From Alphaproteobacteria bacterium (GTDB taxonomy: Bacteria > Pseudomonadota > Alphaproteobacteria > CACIAM-22H2), in contig JAFKFM010000007.1 in assembly GCA_017308135.1 (NCBI GenBank), positions 638,001 to 702,000 on the forward strand: DNA of 64,000 nucleotides. Reading direction: 5' to 3'. The position numbers and the translations under genes are program-made. The notes below the pieces were generated by a model. That model was not told the DNA's origin, searched no databases, and saw only the letters and a list, made by a program, of their open reading frames with translations. Below, one piece after another: positions 34,045 to 42,673 of this stretch. The first letter of the stretch is position 1, and every line of letters begins with the position of its first letter.

Positions 34045-35025
34045 GTGGCGGGCGCCAAGCATCGCCGCCTGCTGATCACCGGCGCCACGGGCGTGCTGGG
34101 CGCGGGGTTTCGTGCTCTCGCCGCCGAATATCCCGAGCGCGAATTCCGCTTCGTGTCGCGCAAGGACGTGGATCTGCGCGATGCGGCCGCCACGCTCGCC
34201 CTCGTGCGCGCGGCCAAGCCCGACGCGATCCTGCATCTCGCGGCGATTTCCGGCGGCATCGAACTCGCGCGCCGTTACCCCGCGCGGATCTTGCGCGACA
34301 ACGTCGCGATGACCTTCTCGGTGCTGGACGCCGCGGTCGAAGCGAAAATCCCGAAGACCGTGATGACGCTGTCGTCGGGAATGTATCCGGCGGCCGCACC
34401 CCAGCCCAATGTCGAAGACCAGATCCATGACGGGCGTCCGCATGACAGCGCCTATTCCTATGCGATGGCCAAGCGCCTGATCGAACCGGCCGTGCGCGCC
34501 TATCGCGCGGAGTTCGGCATCGACGCGATCGGTTTGGTGCCGTCGGGTATTTTCGGCGAGGACGACAACTACAATCCCGAGGATTGCACCTGGATCGCGG
34601 GTCTCGTGCGCCGCTTCGCGGAATGGACGCCGGATGCGGGCGACATCTCGATCTGGGGCGACGGCGCACCGGTGCGCGAGATCACCGATGCGCGTGACAT
34701 GGCGCGCGCCTATCTGTGGGCGCTCGACAATTATTCCGACGCGGCGCCGTTGAACGTCGGCTGCGGCGAAGGCCAGCCGATCCGCGACGTCGCGATGCTG
34801 CTGGCGGAAATCGCGGGCGTTCCCGCCGAGCGCGTGAAATTCGATCCGGCGCGCGCGCGCGGCATCGACAAGCGCGTGACCGATTCCACGCGCCTCAAGA
34901 AGCTGTCGGGGCTGAAATTCACGCCGCTGCGGGTTTCCCTCGCGCGTGTTTTTGCCTGGTACAAGCGCACGCATGAAACCGATCCCGGCGCCATTCGTCG
35001 CCAATCGCGTTTCGCGCCGGAGTGA
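34045..35025 (+). CDS. NAD-dependent epimerase, GDP-L-fucose synthase-like
   Basis: A 326-aa extended SDR: NAD(P) loop TGATGVLGAG (12-21), LHLAAISGGI (64-72), catalytic Y139/K143 in YSYAMAKR, and FGEDDNYNPED, which resembles the GDP-L-fucose synthase block FGPNDNF. LSSGMYP replaces the usual GSSCIYP, so the catalytic Cys is a Gly or Met here. Fucose synthases epimerise and reduce a GDP-4-keto-6-deoxymannose; no gmd is adjacent, so the substrate may differ. GTG start 34045, 4 bases after the radical SAM stop. Confidence 0.82.
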   Translation: MAGAKHRRLLITGATGVLGAGFRALAAEYPEREFRFVSRKDVDLRDAAATLALVRAAKPDAILHLAAISGGIELARRYPARILRDNVAMTFSVLDAAVEAKIPKTVMTLSSGMYPAAAPQPNVEDQIHDGRPHDSAYSYAMAKRLIEPAVRAYRAEFGIDAIGLVPSGIFGEDDNYNPEDCTWIAGLVRRFAEWTPDAGDISIWGDGAPVREITDARDMARAYLWALDNYSDAAPLNVGCGEGQPIRDVAMLLAEIAGVPAERVKFDPARARGIDKRVTDSTRLKKLSGLKFTPLRVSLARVFAWYKRTHETDPGAIRRQSRFAPE

Positions 35026-35027
35026 TC

Positions 35028-35972
35028 ATGGACAATCTGCTCGACCGCTATTGGTACTACGCGATCGAAATGGCGCCGGGCGTGATCACGCCGGGCAAGC
35101 GTTTCCCGAACGTCGCGATCACCCGCGATCTGCTGTCGCGCGTCGATGTGAAGGGCCAACGCTGCCTCGATATCGGCACGATGGAGGCGCTGGTGCCCGT
35201 GATCCTCGCCAAGCGCGGCGCGTCGGGTGTGGTCGCGGTCGATGGGCTCGATTTCGGCGAGAAGGTCGCGGCCGTGCGCGCGGCGCATAACGTGTCCTTC
35301 GCCTATGTGCCCGGCGTGCTGTCGGGCTCGCTGGTGCGGTCGATGGAAGAACGCGTGGCCGGCGACATGACCGAACATCGTTTCGCGGGCGGGCCCAAGC
35401 CGCGCCTCGATTTCGACGTCGTCGTGCTGTCGGGCATGCTCTATCACGTGCATTCGCCGCTGCATGTGCTGGCGGCGGCGCGCAGCCTGCTGCGCCCCGG
35501 CGGCTTGATGATCGTGGAAACTGCGATCATGCCGATGGACGCCTATCTGATGCAGTGGAATTTCGCGGGCACGGGCTATGTCTACGGGCCCACGGATACG
35601 TGGTTTATGACCGTGCCGCTGCTCGATCATTTCCTGCGCTTCCTCAAAATGATGCCGCTCGACGCGCGCTGGATTCCGGCGGGCACGGGGGTGGCGCGGT
35701 TCGCGTGCGTGGCGCGCGCGGTGGACTATCGGCCGCGTCTGCCGGCGGAAACGCTGATGGAAGAAGCGCCGTGGAATTTGGAACACGCGGCTTTGCATCG
35801 CGAAAACCTGTTCCCCGATCCCAAGCTGCCGCCCGTGCCCTATGCGACCGCCGCGAAGCCCGTTTACCGGCCGGGCGTAGGGTCGTGCGATCTGTTCGCC
35901 ACGATGCAGGCCTCGCAGCCGCTGAACGTCACGCCGGAACTGGTCGAGTTGCGATTGGGCGCGACGATATGA
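35028..35972 (+). CDS. SAM-dependent methyltransferase (class I, DUF1698-like)
   Basis: A 314-aa Rossmann methyltransferase: motif I region CLDIGTMEALVPVILAKRGA (near 46-65), acidic VVAVDGLDF, VVLSGMLYHVHSPLHVL (motif IV) and LRPGGLMIVETAI. In motif I the usual GxGxG is reduced to GTMEA. The VxYHVxxPLxxL block resembles the CmoB/DUF1698 group, but the cassette context suggests a sugar or glycolipid acceptor. ATG 35028 has GGAG 6 bases before it; a GTG at 35022 is also possible. Its stop overlaps the next ATG (ATGA). Confidence 0.8.
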   Translation: MDNLLDRYWYYAIEMAPGVITPGKRFPNVAITRDLLSRVDVKGQRCLDIGTMEALVPVILAKRGASGVVAVDGLDFGEKVAAVRAAHNVSFAYVPGVLSGSLVRSMEERVAGDMTEHRFAGGPKPRLDFDVVVLSGMLYHVHSPLHVLAAARSLLRPGGLMIVETAIMPMDAYLMQWNFAGTGYVYGPTDTWFMTVPLLDHFLRFLKMMPLDARWIPAGTGVARFACVARAVDYRPRLPAETLMEEAPWNLEHAALHRENLFPDPKLPPVPYATAAKPVYRPGVGSCDLFATMQASQPLNVTPELVELRLGATI

Positions 35973-37246
35973 CGGATTTCACGGTCGCCGCGATGTGGCG
36001 CACGCCGATTTTCCAATGGCTCGGCGGCGACCATCCGATGATGACGAGCTTGCTGGCGCCCCGTGCTGGCTACGACTTCAAGCTCGATCTACCGGCGGCG
36101 GACGACGCGGCGCGCGCGAAAGCGGAAAGGGGCCTCGCCAATCTTGCCGCCAAGCTGCGCAAGGCCGTGCCCGATATCGCCGACGACGTGTTGGCGGAGT
36201 TCGTCAAATCCCGCGACCTCGAAAGCCAAGCGCAGGTCGCCGCCGCCGAACCCGATCTCGTGTTTCCGCATTCGATGCCGTTCACCGATATGGAACGGCC
36301 GTGGATTTCGCATCTCGAGGAATTGCTGGCGCTGTTCGCCCCGTTCTTCTGGCACGGCACGTCGGCCGAGCGCACCGCATATGGCACGCCGGTGTGGAAG
36401 CTCGTGAAGGCGATGCTGGAAGACCCGTCCTGCCGCGCGCTGTCGGCGCATTTGCGGCATACGGTCGATTGGATCGGTAAACTGTTCGACAGCCCGACGA
36501 TCGCGGCCAAGACGCGCTTCATTCCCTTCGGTCACGCGTTCTCGCCTTCGATCGAAGCGCGCGTGCGCGAAGCGCAAGAAGCGCGCGCCGGCCGCAAGGG
36601 CTGCACCTTCTTGTTCACGAATTCCTGGTTCCAGGCGGAGCCGAGTTTCGTGTTGCGCGGCGGCATGGAAACGCTGGCGGCCTACGGCAATCTCGTCAAA
36701 CGCCGTCCCAATTGCCGCTTGATCCTGCGCACCAAATTGCCGGTGTCGATCTTCGGCGAAGGTTTCGCCGATTTCGTGCGCGCCTTGCCTAATGTCGAGA
36801 TCGTCGACGGCAAGCTCGACTATCCCGATTTCGTCGATCTGTTCTTGCGCGCCGACGCGTTTCTGCTGCCGTCCTGCGGGCTCCACACCGTCTCGCTGCT
36901 CGAAGGCATGGCGGCCGGTACGGCGGTGATCGCGTCGGACGCGCCGGCGGTGGACGAATTCGTCACCCATGGCGAAACCGGGCTCGCCGTCGAAGGGCGG
37001 CGCAAATTGTCGTGGTACGACGAGCACGGCTTCCTGCGGCAGACTTTCGAACCGCTGAAGAAGGAATTCGATGCCGCTTTCGCCGCCAATCTCGAAGCGG
37101 CGATGGATCGCGTGGCGGGCGACGCCGCGTATCGCGTGAAATTGGGGCGTGCGGCATTCGCGCATGTGCGCCAAAATCACGCCATGGACCCTTGGATCGG
37201 CGGCTTCGGCCAAATGCTCGACGACGTGCGCGAGCGCTTGCGATGA
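35969..37246 (+). CDS. Glycosyltransferase (GT-B, GT4-like)
   Basis: A 425-aa protein. The C-terminal half carries the GT4 donor-site pattern: FLFTNSWFQAEPSFVLRGG, VEIVDGKLDYPDFVDLFLRADAFLLPSCGLHTVSLLEGMAAG (in parts, with the E-x7-E-like S-LLEGMAAGT block near 310-320) and DEFVTHGETGLAVEG. The N-terminal acceptor domain is unusual and unrecognised. It should transfer a sugar from a nucleotide donor. ATG 35969 overlaps the methyltransferase stop; its own stop overlaps the next gene. Confidence 0.8.
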   Translation: MTDFTVAAMWRTPIFQWLGGDHPMMTSLLAPRAGYDFKLDLPAADDAARAKAERGLANLAAKLRKAVPDIADDVLAEFVKSRDLESQAQVAAAEPDLVFPHSMPFTDMERPWISHLEELLALFAPFFWHGTSAERTAYGTPVWKLVKAMLEDPSCRALSAHLRHTVDWIGKLFDSPTIAAKTRFIPFGHAFSPSIEARVREAQEARAGRKGCTFLFTNSWFQAEPSFVLRGGMETLAAYGNLVKRRPNCRLILRTKLPVSIFGEGFADFVRALPNVEIVDGKLDYPDFVDLFLRADAFLLPSCGLHTVSLLEGMAAGTAVIASDAPAVDEFVTHGETGLAVEGRRKLSWYDEHGFLRQTFEPLKKEFDAAFAANLEAAMDRVAGDAAYRVKLGRAAFAHVRQNHAMDPWIGGFGQMLDDVRERLR

Positions 37247-37557
37247 GCGGCGCCTTTGACCCGCGCACCATGCTGGGGCGCGGCGGTTTCGATACGCATG
37301 CCACACTCGACCTGCGCGGCTTCAAGCGCGACGCGGCGCTCGAGAAGCTCAAAGCGCTGATCGACACCCATGCCGCACCGGCCCCGCATCGTTACGCGGT
37401 GCTGATCGACCCGGCCACACCGGGCGGTGGGGAGACGTTGTTCCAGCCGGTGGGCCGCTATCTGCTCGACGCCAAGCGCGCGGGCAAAATCTTCGCCGTG
37501 ACGCCGCTCGCCGATCCGCCGGGCGGCGGCTTCGCGATCGATCTGGGGCAAGCGTGA
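37243..37557 (+). CDS. Small protein with divergent Smr-like fold, function unknown
   Basis: A 104-aa protein. Residues about 20-100 (LDLRGFKRDAALEKLKALID at the start, GGGFAIDL at the end) have the layout of an Smr domain: LDLRG strand, helix, a Gly-rich PATPGGGETLFQ loop, helix and a final strand. The canonical HGxG is missing, so nuclease activity is doubtful. ATG 37243 overlaps the glycosyltransferase stop (ATGA) and its own stop overlaps the next start, so it belongs to the cassette. Confidence 0.6.
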   Translation: MSGAFDPRTMLGRGGFDTHATLDLRGFKRDAALEKLKALIDTHAAPAPHRYAVLIDPATPGGGETLFQPVGRYLLDAKRAGKIFAVTPLADPPGGGFAIDLGQA

Positions 37558-37778
37558 GCGTCGACCAAGCGGCACTTGCGGATCTGGCGCTGCGCTTGGC
37601 CGAGAATTTCGGCAGCCATTCCAAGCTGGTGGAATTGGTCGCGCGCGCGGCGCGCACCGGCGACGAAATCGTCGCGGCCCAGGCGTGGGACGAAATCGGC
37701 AAGCTGCCGCCCGATATCCGGGCGGCGATCGCGAAATGGCTTGCCGAAGCCCGGCCCGCGCCGGCGAACGACCGTTAG
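37554..37778 (+). CDS. Small hypothetical protein closing the radical SAM cassette
   Basis: A 74-aa, mainly helical, Ala-rich and mildly acidic protein (MSVDQAALADLALRLAENF...) that I do not recognise. GTG start 37554 overlaps the preceding stop (GTGA). No Cys, membrane segment or signal peptide. Codon use and GC match the neighbours. Reality rests on the tight overlap and continuous coding character. It converges on msrA, 2 bases from that gene's stop. Confidence 0.58.
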   Translation: MSVDQAALADLALRLAENFGSHSKLVELVARAARTGDEIVAAQAWDEIGKLPPDIRAAIAKWLAEARPAPANDR

Positions 37779-37780
37779 CG

Positions 37781-38431
<651 letters not shown>

Positions 38432-38478
38432 GGGGAACCTCGCTTTCGCCGGTCGGTTCGTGCGCGAAGCCCCGAAGG

Positions 38479-38826
38479 TTACAGGCCCTTCAGATGGCGT
38501 TCGATTCGCATACGCTCGCCGTCCGACACCGCGACGTCGAAGCTGTGGCGCAGCGACATCATGGTTTCGAGCTGCTTCATCGATCCGAAGATGCGCCCGG
38601 CCGCGAGCTGGCGGGCGACCGCACCCATATGCTTGGGCGCGTCGAGGAACACTTGATGGGCGAGCAGCACGGGCTTGCCCTCATGCGTGCCCAGCGTGAC
38701 GAACCATTGGGCGACGGAATTCGAGCCGATGAAAATGCGATCGTTGATCAGCGTGCGCGGCGCCTCCGGCGTTGCCGGGGCGGCGGCTTGGGGATTGTGC
38801 GGCGCGGGTGTGTTTTCCATCGGCAT
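38479..38826 (-). CDS. Hypothetical protein
   Basis: A 115-aa protein with a Pro/Ala-rich N-terminus (about 1-23) and an alpha/beta remainder ([19 protein letters not shown], then [16 protein letters not shown] and [15 protein letters not shown]). No family recognised. Start ATG 38826 or 38820. It lies 47 bases upstream of msrA on the same strand and may share its transcript. Moderate confidence that it is real, from codon pattern and position. Confidence 0.55.
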   Translation of the reverse strand: MPMENTPAPHNPQAAAPATPEAPRTLINDRIFIGSNSVAQWFVTLGTHEGKPVLLAHQVFLDAPKHMGAVARQLAAGRIFGSMKQLETMMSLRHSFDVAVSDGERMRIERHLKGL

Positions 38827-39060
38827 GATCCGTTCGACTCGTAGAGTGCTGATCTGCGAGTCAATTTGAGGGCTGCCGATGAATCAAGCGTTAAACTGCG
38901 GCGCGGAAATTAGACGATGCGCGCTTTAATTGTTAACGCGCGACTGAATGTAAAAATTGCGTCACGCGGAATCGCGATTTGCATCGCCTTCCGGTATTCA
39001 GACGCTACGATTTGCGGGATCTTGATAAGCCACGAACCGCGTGGGTTCGGAGGGGCCGGA
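38827..39060. other. AT-richer intergenic stretch
   Basis: 234 bases between a hypothetical gene and tRNA-Val, noticeably less GC-rich than its surroundings. It contains a small inverted repeat (GCGCG-TTAA/TTAA-CGCGC, 38919-38941). A 70-codon open frame here runs into the antisense of the tRNA and is not credible. Nothing else is recognised. Confidence 0.4.
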
Positions 39061-39135
39061 TGGTGGGCGCTGCAGGGATTGAACCTGCGACCCCTGCCGT
39101 GTGAAAGCAGTGCTCTCCCGCTGAGCTAAGCGCCC
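39061..39135 (-). tRNA. tRNA-Val (anticodon CAC)
   Basis: Reading the minus strand, a complete cloverleaf is visible: acceptor GGGCGCT/AGCGCCC, D-arm GCTC/GAGC, anticodon stem CTGCT/GGCAG with loop TTCACAC (anticodon CAC, reads GUG), and T-arm GCAGG-TTCAATC-CCTGC. The 3' CCA is encoded (39061-39063 in complement). Confidence 0.95.
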
Positions 39136-39236
39136 GTCGCCATCGGCCAAAAGCGGCGGTGGGGCAGGGGTATAGGGCGGGCGTCACAAACTGTCAAGGA
39201 ACCGGCCCTTGGCGGCGGGCGAAAATACCCTATCTT

Positions 39237-40055
39237 ATGGACATGCTTAAGGGACTCCGCCCCGCCGCCCTGGGATTGGCCGCCGCCTTGTTCGCGGCGC
39301 CGGCCGGTGCCTTCACCTCCGGCGACCGGTACGAGGTCGATTTCGATGTGACCGCCGGCGGGCGGATCGCCAGCCTGACTTTGGCCTTCGCGATGGTCGG
39401 CCAGAACTACCAGTTCGCCTCGCGCCAGGAATCGGCCGGGATGCTCGATTGGCTCGTCTCCTGGCGTTCGCAGACCGAGGTCACCGGTTTCTTCCGGGGC
39501 AACGATCCCGTACCCACCTCCTATCGCGTCGATGGCATGTTCCGCGGCAACCCGCGCAAAGTGGAATTGGTGTTCGAGCACGGGCGCGTCGTGCGCATGG
39601 ATACGGTGCCCGAAGCGCGCGACGACGACCGCGACGAAGTTCCCCCCGAATTGCGCGAAGGGGCGGTCGATCCCGTCTCGGCGCTGGTCTACGCGCTGCG
39701 CAGCGTGAACGAGACCGGTAAGTGCGACGCGCGCGTGAAGGTGTTCGACGGCCGCCAGCGCTACGACGTCGCGTTCACCGACAAGGGCATGCAGCGCGTG
39801 GCGCGCCACAACGCGTCGAATTTCGAAGGCGAGGCGCGGGCCTGCGAATTCGAATGGATCCCGATCGCGGGGCGCAAGCGCAACCCTTCGGTCCGCGTGT
39901 CGGGCGAACAGCGCGTCGGTACCGTCTATCTCGCCCCCGTCGCCGATAGCGCCGTTTTGGCGCCGGTGCGTATCGAATTCACGCTGTGGTTCGGCACGGT
40001 GGTCGGGCATCTGCGCGATGTGCGCCGCATGCCCGCGCGCGCGGAGATCGACTGA
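39237..40055 (+). CDS. DUF3108 domain-containing exported protein
   Basis: A 272-aa protein with a Sec signal peptide (MDMLKGLRPAALGLAAALFAAPAGA, cut near residue 25) and a DUF3108 beta-rich body (YEVDFDVTAGGRIASLTL onwards; WIPIAGRKRNPSVRV). DUF3108 proteins are periplasmic or outer-membrane associated and of unknown function. Start ATG 39237 or 39243, preceded by no strong ribosome site. It converges on the DUF2721 gene with a 2-base gap. Confidence 0.82.
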   Translation: MDMLKGLRPAALGLAAALFAAPAGAFTSGDRYEVDFDVTAGGRIASLTLAFAMVGQNYQFASRQESAGMLDWLVSWRSQTEVTGFFRGNDPVPTSYRVDGMFRGNPRKVELVFEHGRVVRMDTVPEARDDDRDEVPPELREGAVDPVSALVYALRSVNETGKCDARVKVFDGRQRYDVAFTDKGMQRVARHNASNFEGEARACEFEWIPIAGRKRNPSVRVSGEQRVGTVYLAPVADSAVLAPVRIEFTLWFGTVVGHLRDVRRMPARAEID

Positions 40056-40057
40056 CC

Positions 40058-40519
40058 TTAAGGCCGGTGTTCGATGTCTTCGGTTTCGCGGCGCAAGGCG
40101 CGGATCGAGACATAGACTTCGATCAGGAACAGTCCCAGCGCCAGGATCACGGCGACGACCGCGGCGGCGAAAAAGCCGATCGGCACCGTGCTGGCGATAC
40201 CGCGCGATACGCCCACGACGAACAGCGCCAAAATCGCGCAGCAGGTCAGAAACGTCGATACGGTCAGCAGCGCGATCGCCGCGTTGACGACGCGCAGCCG
40301 CGTCCGCTGGATCGCCAATTCGCCGTGCCATTGGCGCATCCGTTCGGGCTCCGCCAGGCCGCGCAACTCGCGCGACAAATTGCGCGTGCGATCGACGACG
40401 CGCGCCAAGCGCCCGGTGAACACGCTCAGCAGAATGCCGAGGCCGTTGAGCAGAAACACGGGCGCGATCGCCATCTGGATCAGATGCGCGATGCTTTCGA
40501 TGGTCATGTCGCCGGTCAT
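40058..40519 (-). CDS. DUF2721 family membrane protein
   Basis: A 153-aa protein with three predicted helices (about 10-33, 76-98, 106-131) and a conserved cytosolic loop GRLARVVDRTRNLSRELRG after the first. This is DUF2721 (YqhA-unrelated), function unknown. ATG 40519 overlaps the gph stop (ATGA), so translation is probably coupled. Confidence 0.82.
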   Translation of the reverse strand: MTGDMTIESIAHLIQMAIAPVFLLNGLGILLSVFTGRLARVVDRTRNLSRELRGLAEPERMRQWHGELAIQRTRLRVVNAAIALLTVSTFLTCCAILALFVVGVSRGIASTVPIGFFAAAVVAVILALGLFLIEVYVSIRALRRETEDIEHRP

Positions 40520-41184
40520 GCGATCAGCTCCGCGATCTGGGCGAAATCCCGCACCAGCACATCGGCGCGCAGATTTTCGACCGGCCCCAGCGAATAACCA
40601 TAGGGCACGGCGATGAACGGCAAACCCGCCGCGCGTGCCGAATGGGCGTCGTTGGGCGAATCCCCGACGAAGGCGGTTTCGCCCGGCGTCGATCCCAGTG
40701 CCGCCAAGCCGATGCGCACATGGCGCGGATCGGGTTTGCGGAAGGGCACGTCGCCGCCGACGACGGCGCCGAAATACTTCCCGAAGCCGAGGGCCTTCAG
40801 CAATTTCGCCGTCGGCCGGTCGGCCTTGTTGGTGACGATGCCGAGTTTGAGGCCGCGGTGGCGCAGCGCCTCCAGCGTCGCCTCGACGCCCGGATAGGGT
40901 CTCGACGTGCGCGCGATATCCGCTTCGTAGATTTCGAACCAGCGCTTGGTCAGCTTGTCGAGCGTCGCGGCGTCGGGGGCGGGCAGGCCGGAAACCTTCC
41001 AGCCCTTTTCGATCAGCGCGCGCGCCCCGTCGCCGACCAGGCCGCGCGCGGTCGCCTCGCCCAGCGCCTTGTGGCCGTTTTCGACCAGAAGGGCGTCGAG
41101 GGCCGCGCCGATATCGCCGGCCGTGTCGACGAGCGTACCGTCGAGGTCGAAGAGGATCGCGGTCGCGCGGAAAGGGGCTTTCAT
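40516..41184 (-). CDS. gph: Phosphoglycolate phosphatase (HAD family)
   Basis: A 222-aa HAD hydrolase: nucleophile D13 in FDLDGTLVDT (12-21), motif II LGIVTNKAD, and motifs III/IV in RKPDP and FVGDSPNDAHSARAAG. It dephosphorylates 2-phosphoglycolate from DNA repair or oxygenation. Divergent from glmU, a common alphaproteobacterial arrangement. ATG 41184. Confidence 0.88.
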   Translation of the reverse strand: MKAPFRATAILFDLDGTLVDTAGDIGAALDALLVENGHKALGEATARGLVGDGARALIEKGWKVSGLPAPDAATLDKLTKRWFEIYEADIARTSRPYPGVEATLEALRHRGLKLGIVTNKADRPTAKLLKALGFGKYFGAVVGGDVPFRKPDPRHVRIGLAALGSTPGETAFVGDSPNDAHSARAAGLPFIAVPYGYSLGPVENLRADVLVRDFAQIAELIA

Positions 41185-41288
41185 CCCTTGGATTTAGCGG
41201 CCCTTGCCACAGGTCGCAACAATTCGTGACTGGGGTCGCGGCCGGGGTATATGGAATGGTCCGACCGCCACGAATTGGATTCGCCAAA

Positions 41289-42665
41289 ATGAGCCGAAAA
41301 ATCGCCGCCATCGTGCTTGCCGCCGGTCTGGGCACGCGCATGAAATCGGCCCGGCCCAAAGCCCTGCTCGAAGTGGGCGGGCGGCCGGTGATCGGCCATA
41401 TTGCGGCGGAGCTCGCCAAGCTCGGCGTCGCCAAGGTCGCGCTGATTCTGGGGGCCGGCATGGACGACGTGCTCGACGCCGCGCGCGCGGCCGCTCCCGG
41501 CCTCGATATCGTTTCGGTGCTGCAGGCCGATCGCTTGGGCACGGCGCATGCCGCCTTGCAGGCGCGCGCGGTCCTCGACGGGTTCGACGGCGACGTGCTG
41601 GTGGCGCTGGGCGACGCGCCCTTCGTGTCGGCCGAAACCTTCGCGCGCCTGGCGGGCGCATTGCGCAGCGACCCCAAACCCGCTTTGGCGGTGCTGGGCG
41701 TGCGGGTACCCGTGCCCAATTCCTTCGGCCGCTTGATCGTCACCAATGTCGACGCGGAATTGGTGCGCATCGTCGAAGCGAAGGAAGCGACACCGTCGGA
41801 ACTCGCCATCGACTTCGTCAATTCCGGCGTCATGGCCTTCGACGGCAAGGGCATGTTCGATCTGATCGCCAAGATCGGCAACGCCAACGCCAAGGGCGAA
41901 TATTATCTGACCGACGCAGTCGAGATCGCGCGCAAGGCGGGGCGCAAAGTCGTCGCCGCCGAAGGTTCGCGCGACGAGTGGCGGGCGGCCGACGACAAGG
42001 TGCAACTCGCCGATCTCGAATCCTGGTTCCAGGCCAAGAAGCGCGACGCGGCGATGCGCGGCGGCGTCACGCTGATCGATCCGTCGTCGGTGTGGTTCAG
42101 CTACGACACCGAGATCGGCGCCGACACGGTCGTCTATCCCGGCACGATTTTCGGGCCCGGCGTAAAAGTGGGTCGCGACGTGCAGATCAAAGGCTTCTGC
42201 CATCTCGAAGGCGCCACGGTCGCCGACGGCGTGCTCATGGGCCCCTATGCGCGATTGCGCCCCGGCGCGGTGATCGGCGAGGGCGCGCATATCGGCAATT
42301 TCGTCGAGATCAAAGCGGCACGCGTCGAAGCGGGCGCCAAGATCAACCATCTCTCCTATATCGGCGATGCGCGCGTGGGGGCGAAGGCGAATATCGGGGC
42401 GGGGGCCATCACCTGCAATTACGACGGCTTCTTCAAATCGCACACCGATATCGGGGCGGGCGCGTTCGTCGGCTCGAACGCTTCGCTCGTCGCACCAGTG
42501 ACGATCGGCGACGGCGCCATCGTCGGGGCGGGCTCGGTCGTCACGCGCGACGTGCCCGCCGATGCGATGGTCGTGGTGCGTCCCGCACCGGTGGTCAAAG
42601 AAGGCTGGGCGAAAATGTTCCGCACCCGCCGGGCGGCCGAAAAAGCGGCGCAGAAGAAAGGCTAG
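41289..42665 (+). CDS. glmU: Bifunctional N-acetylglucosamine-1-phosphate uridyltransferase / glucosamine-1-phosphate acetyltransferase
   Basis: A 458-aa enzyme. The N-terminal pyrophosphorylase domain has LAAGLGTRMKSARPK (residues 9-23); the C-terminal left-handed beta-helix (about 255-440) has hexapeptide repeats, LSYIGDARVG and GAITCNYDGFFK. It performs the last two steps to UDP-GlcNAc for peptidoglycan and LPS. ATG 41289; 8 bases separate it from glmS, which supplies its substrate pathway. Confidence 0.96.
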   Translation: MSRKIAAIVLAAGLGTRMKSARPKALLEVGGRPVIGHIAAELAKLGVAKVALILGAGMDDVLDAARAAAPGLDIVSVLQADRLGTAHAALQARAVLDGFDGDVLVALGDAPFVSAETFARLAGALRSDPKPALAVLGVRVPVPNSFGRLIVTNVDAELVRIVEAKEATPSELAIDFVNSGVMAFDGKGMFDLIAKIGNANAKGEYYLTDAVEIARKAGRKVVAAEGSRDEWRAADDKVQLADLESWFQAKKRDAAMRGGVTLIDPSSVWFSYDTEIGADTVVYPGTIFGPGVKVGRDVQIKGFCHLEGATVADGVLMGPYARLRPGAVIGEGAHIGNFVEIKAARVEAGAKINHLSYIGDARVGAKANIGAGAITCNYDGFFKSHTDIGAGAFVGSNASLVAPVTIGDGAIVGAGSVVTRDVPADAMVVVRPAPVVKEGWAKMFRTRRAAEKAAQKKG

Positions 42666-42673
42666 ATCCGGAT

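Noticed and set aside
38917..39129. 70-codon open frame overlapping tRNA-Val
   Set aside because: Its 3' part is the complement of a complete tRNA, and the rest has no coding pattern.
41204..42673. 490 in-frame codons upstream of the glmS start, giving an apparent 1097-residue protein
   Set aside because: They lie in a second frame of glmU and read as Arg/Gly-rich noise; glmS must begin with Met-Cys because Cys2 is its nucleophile.
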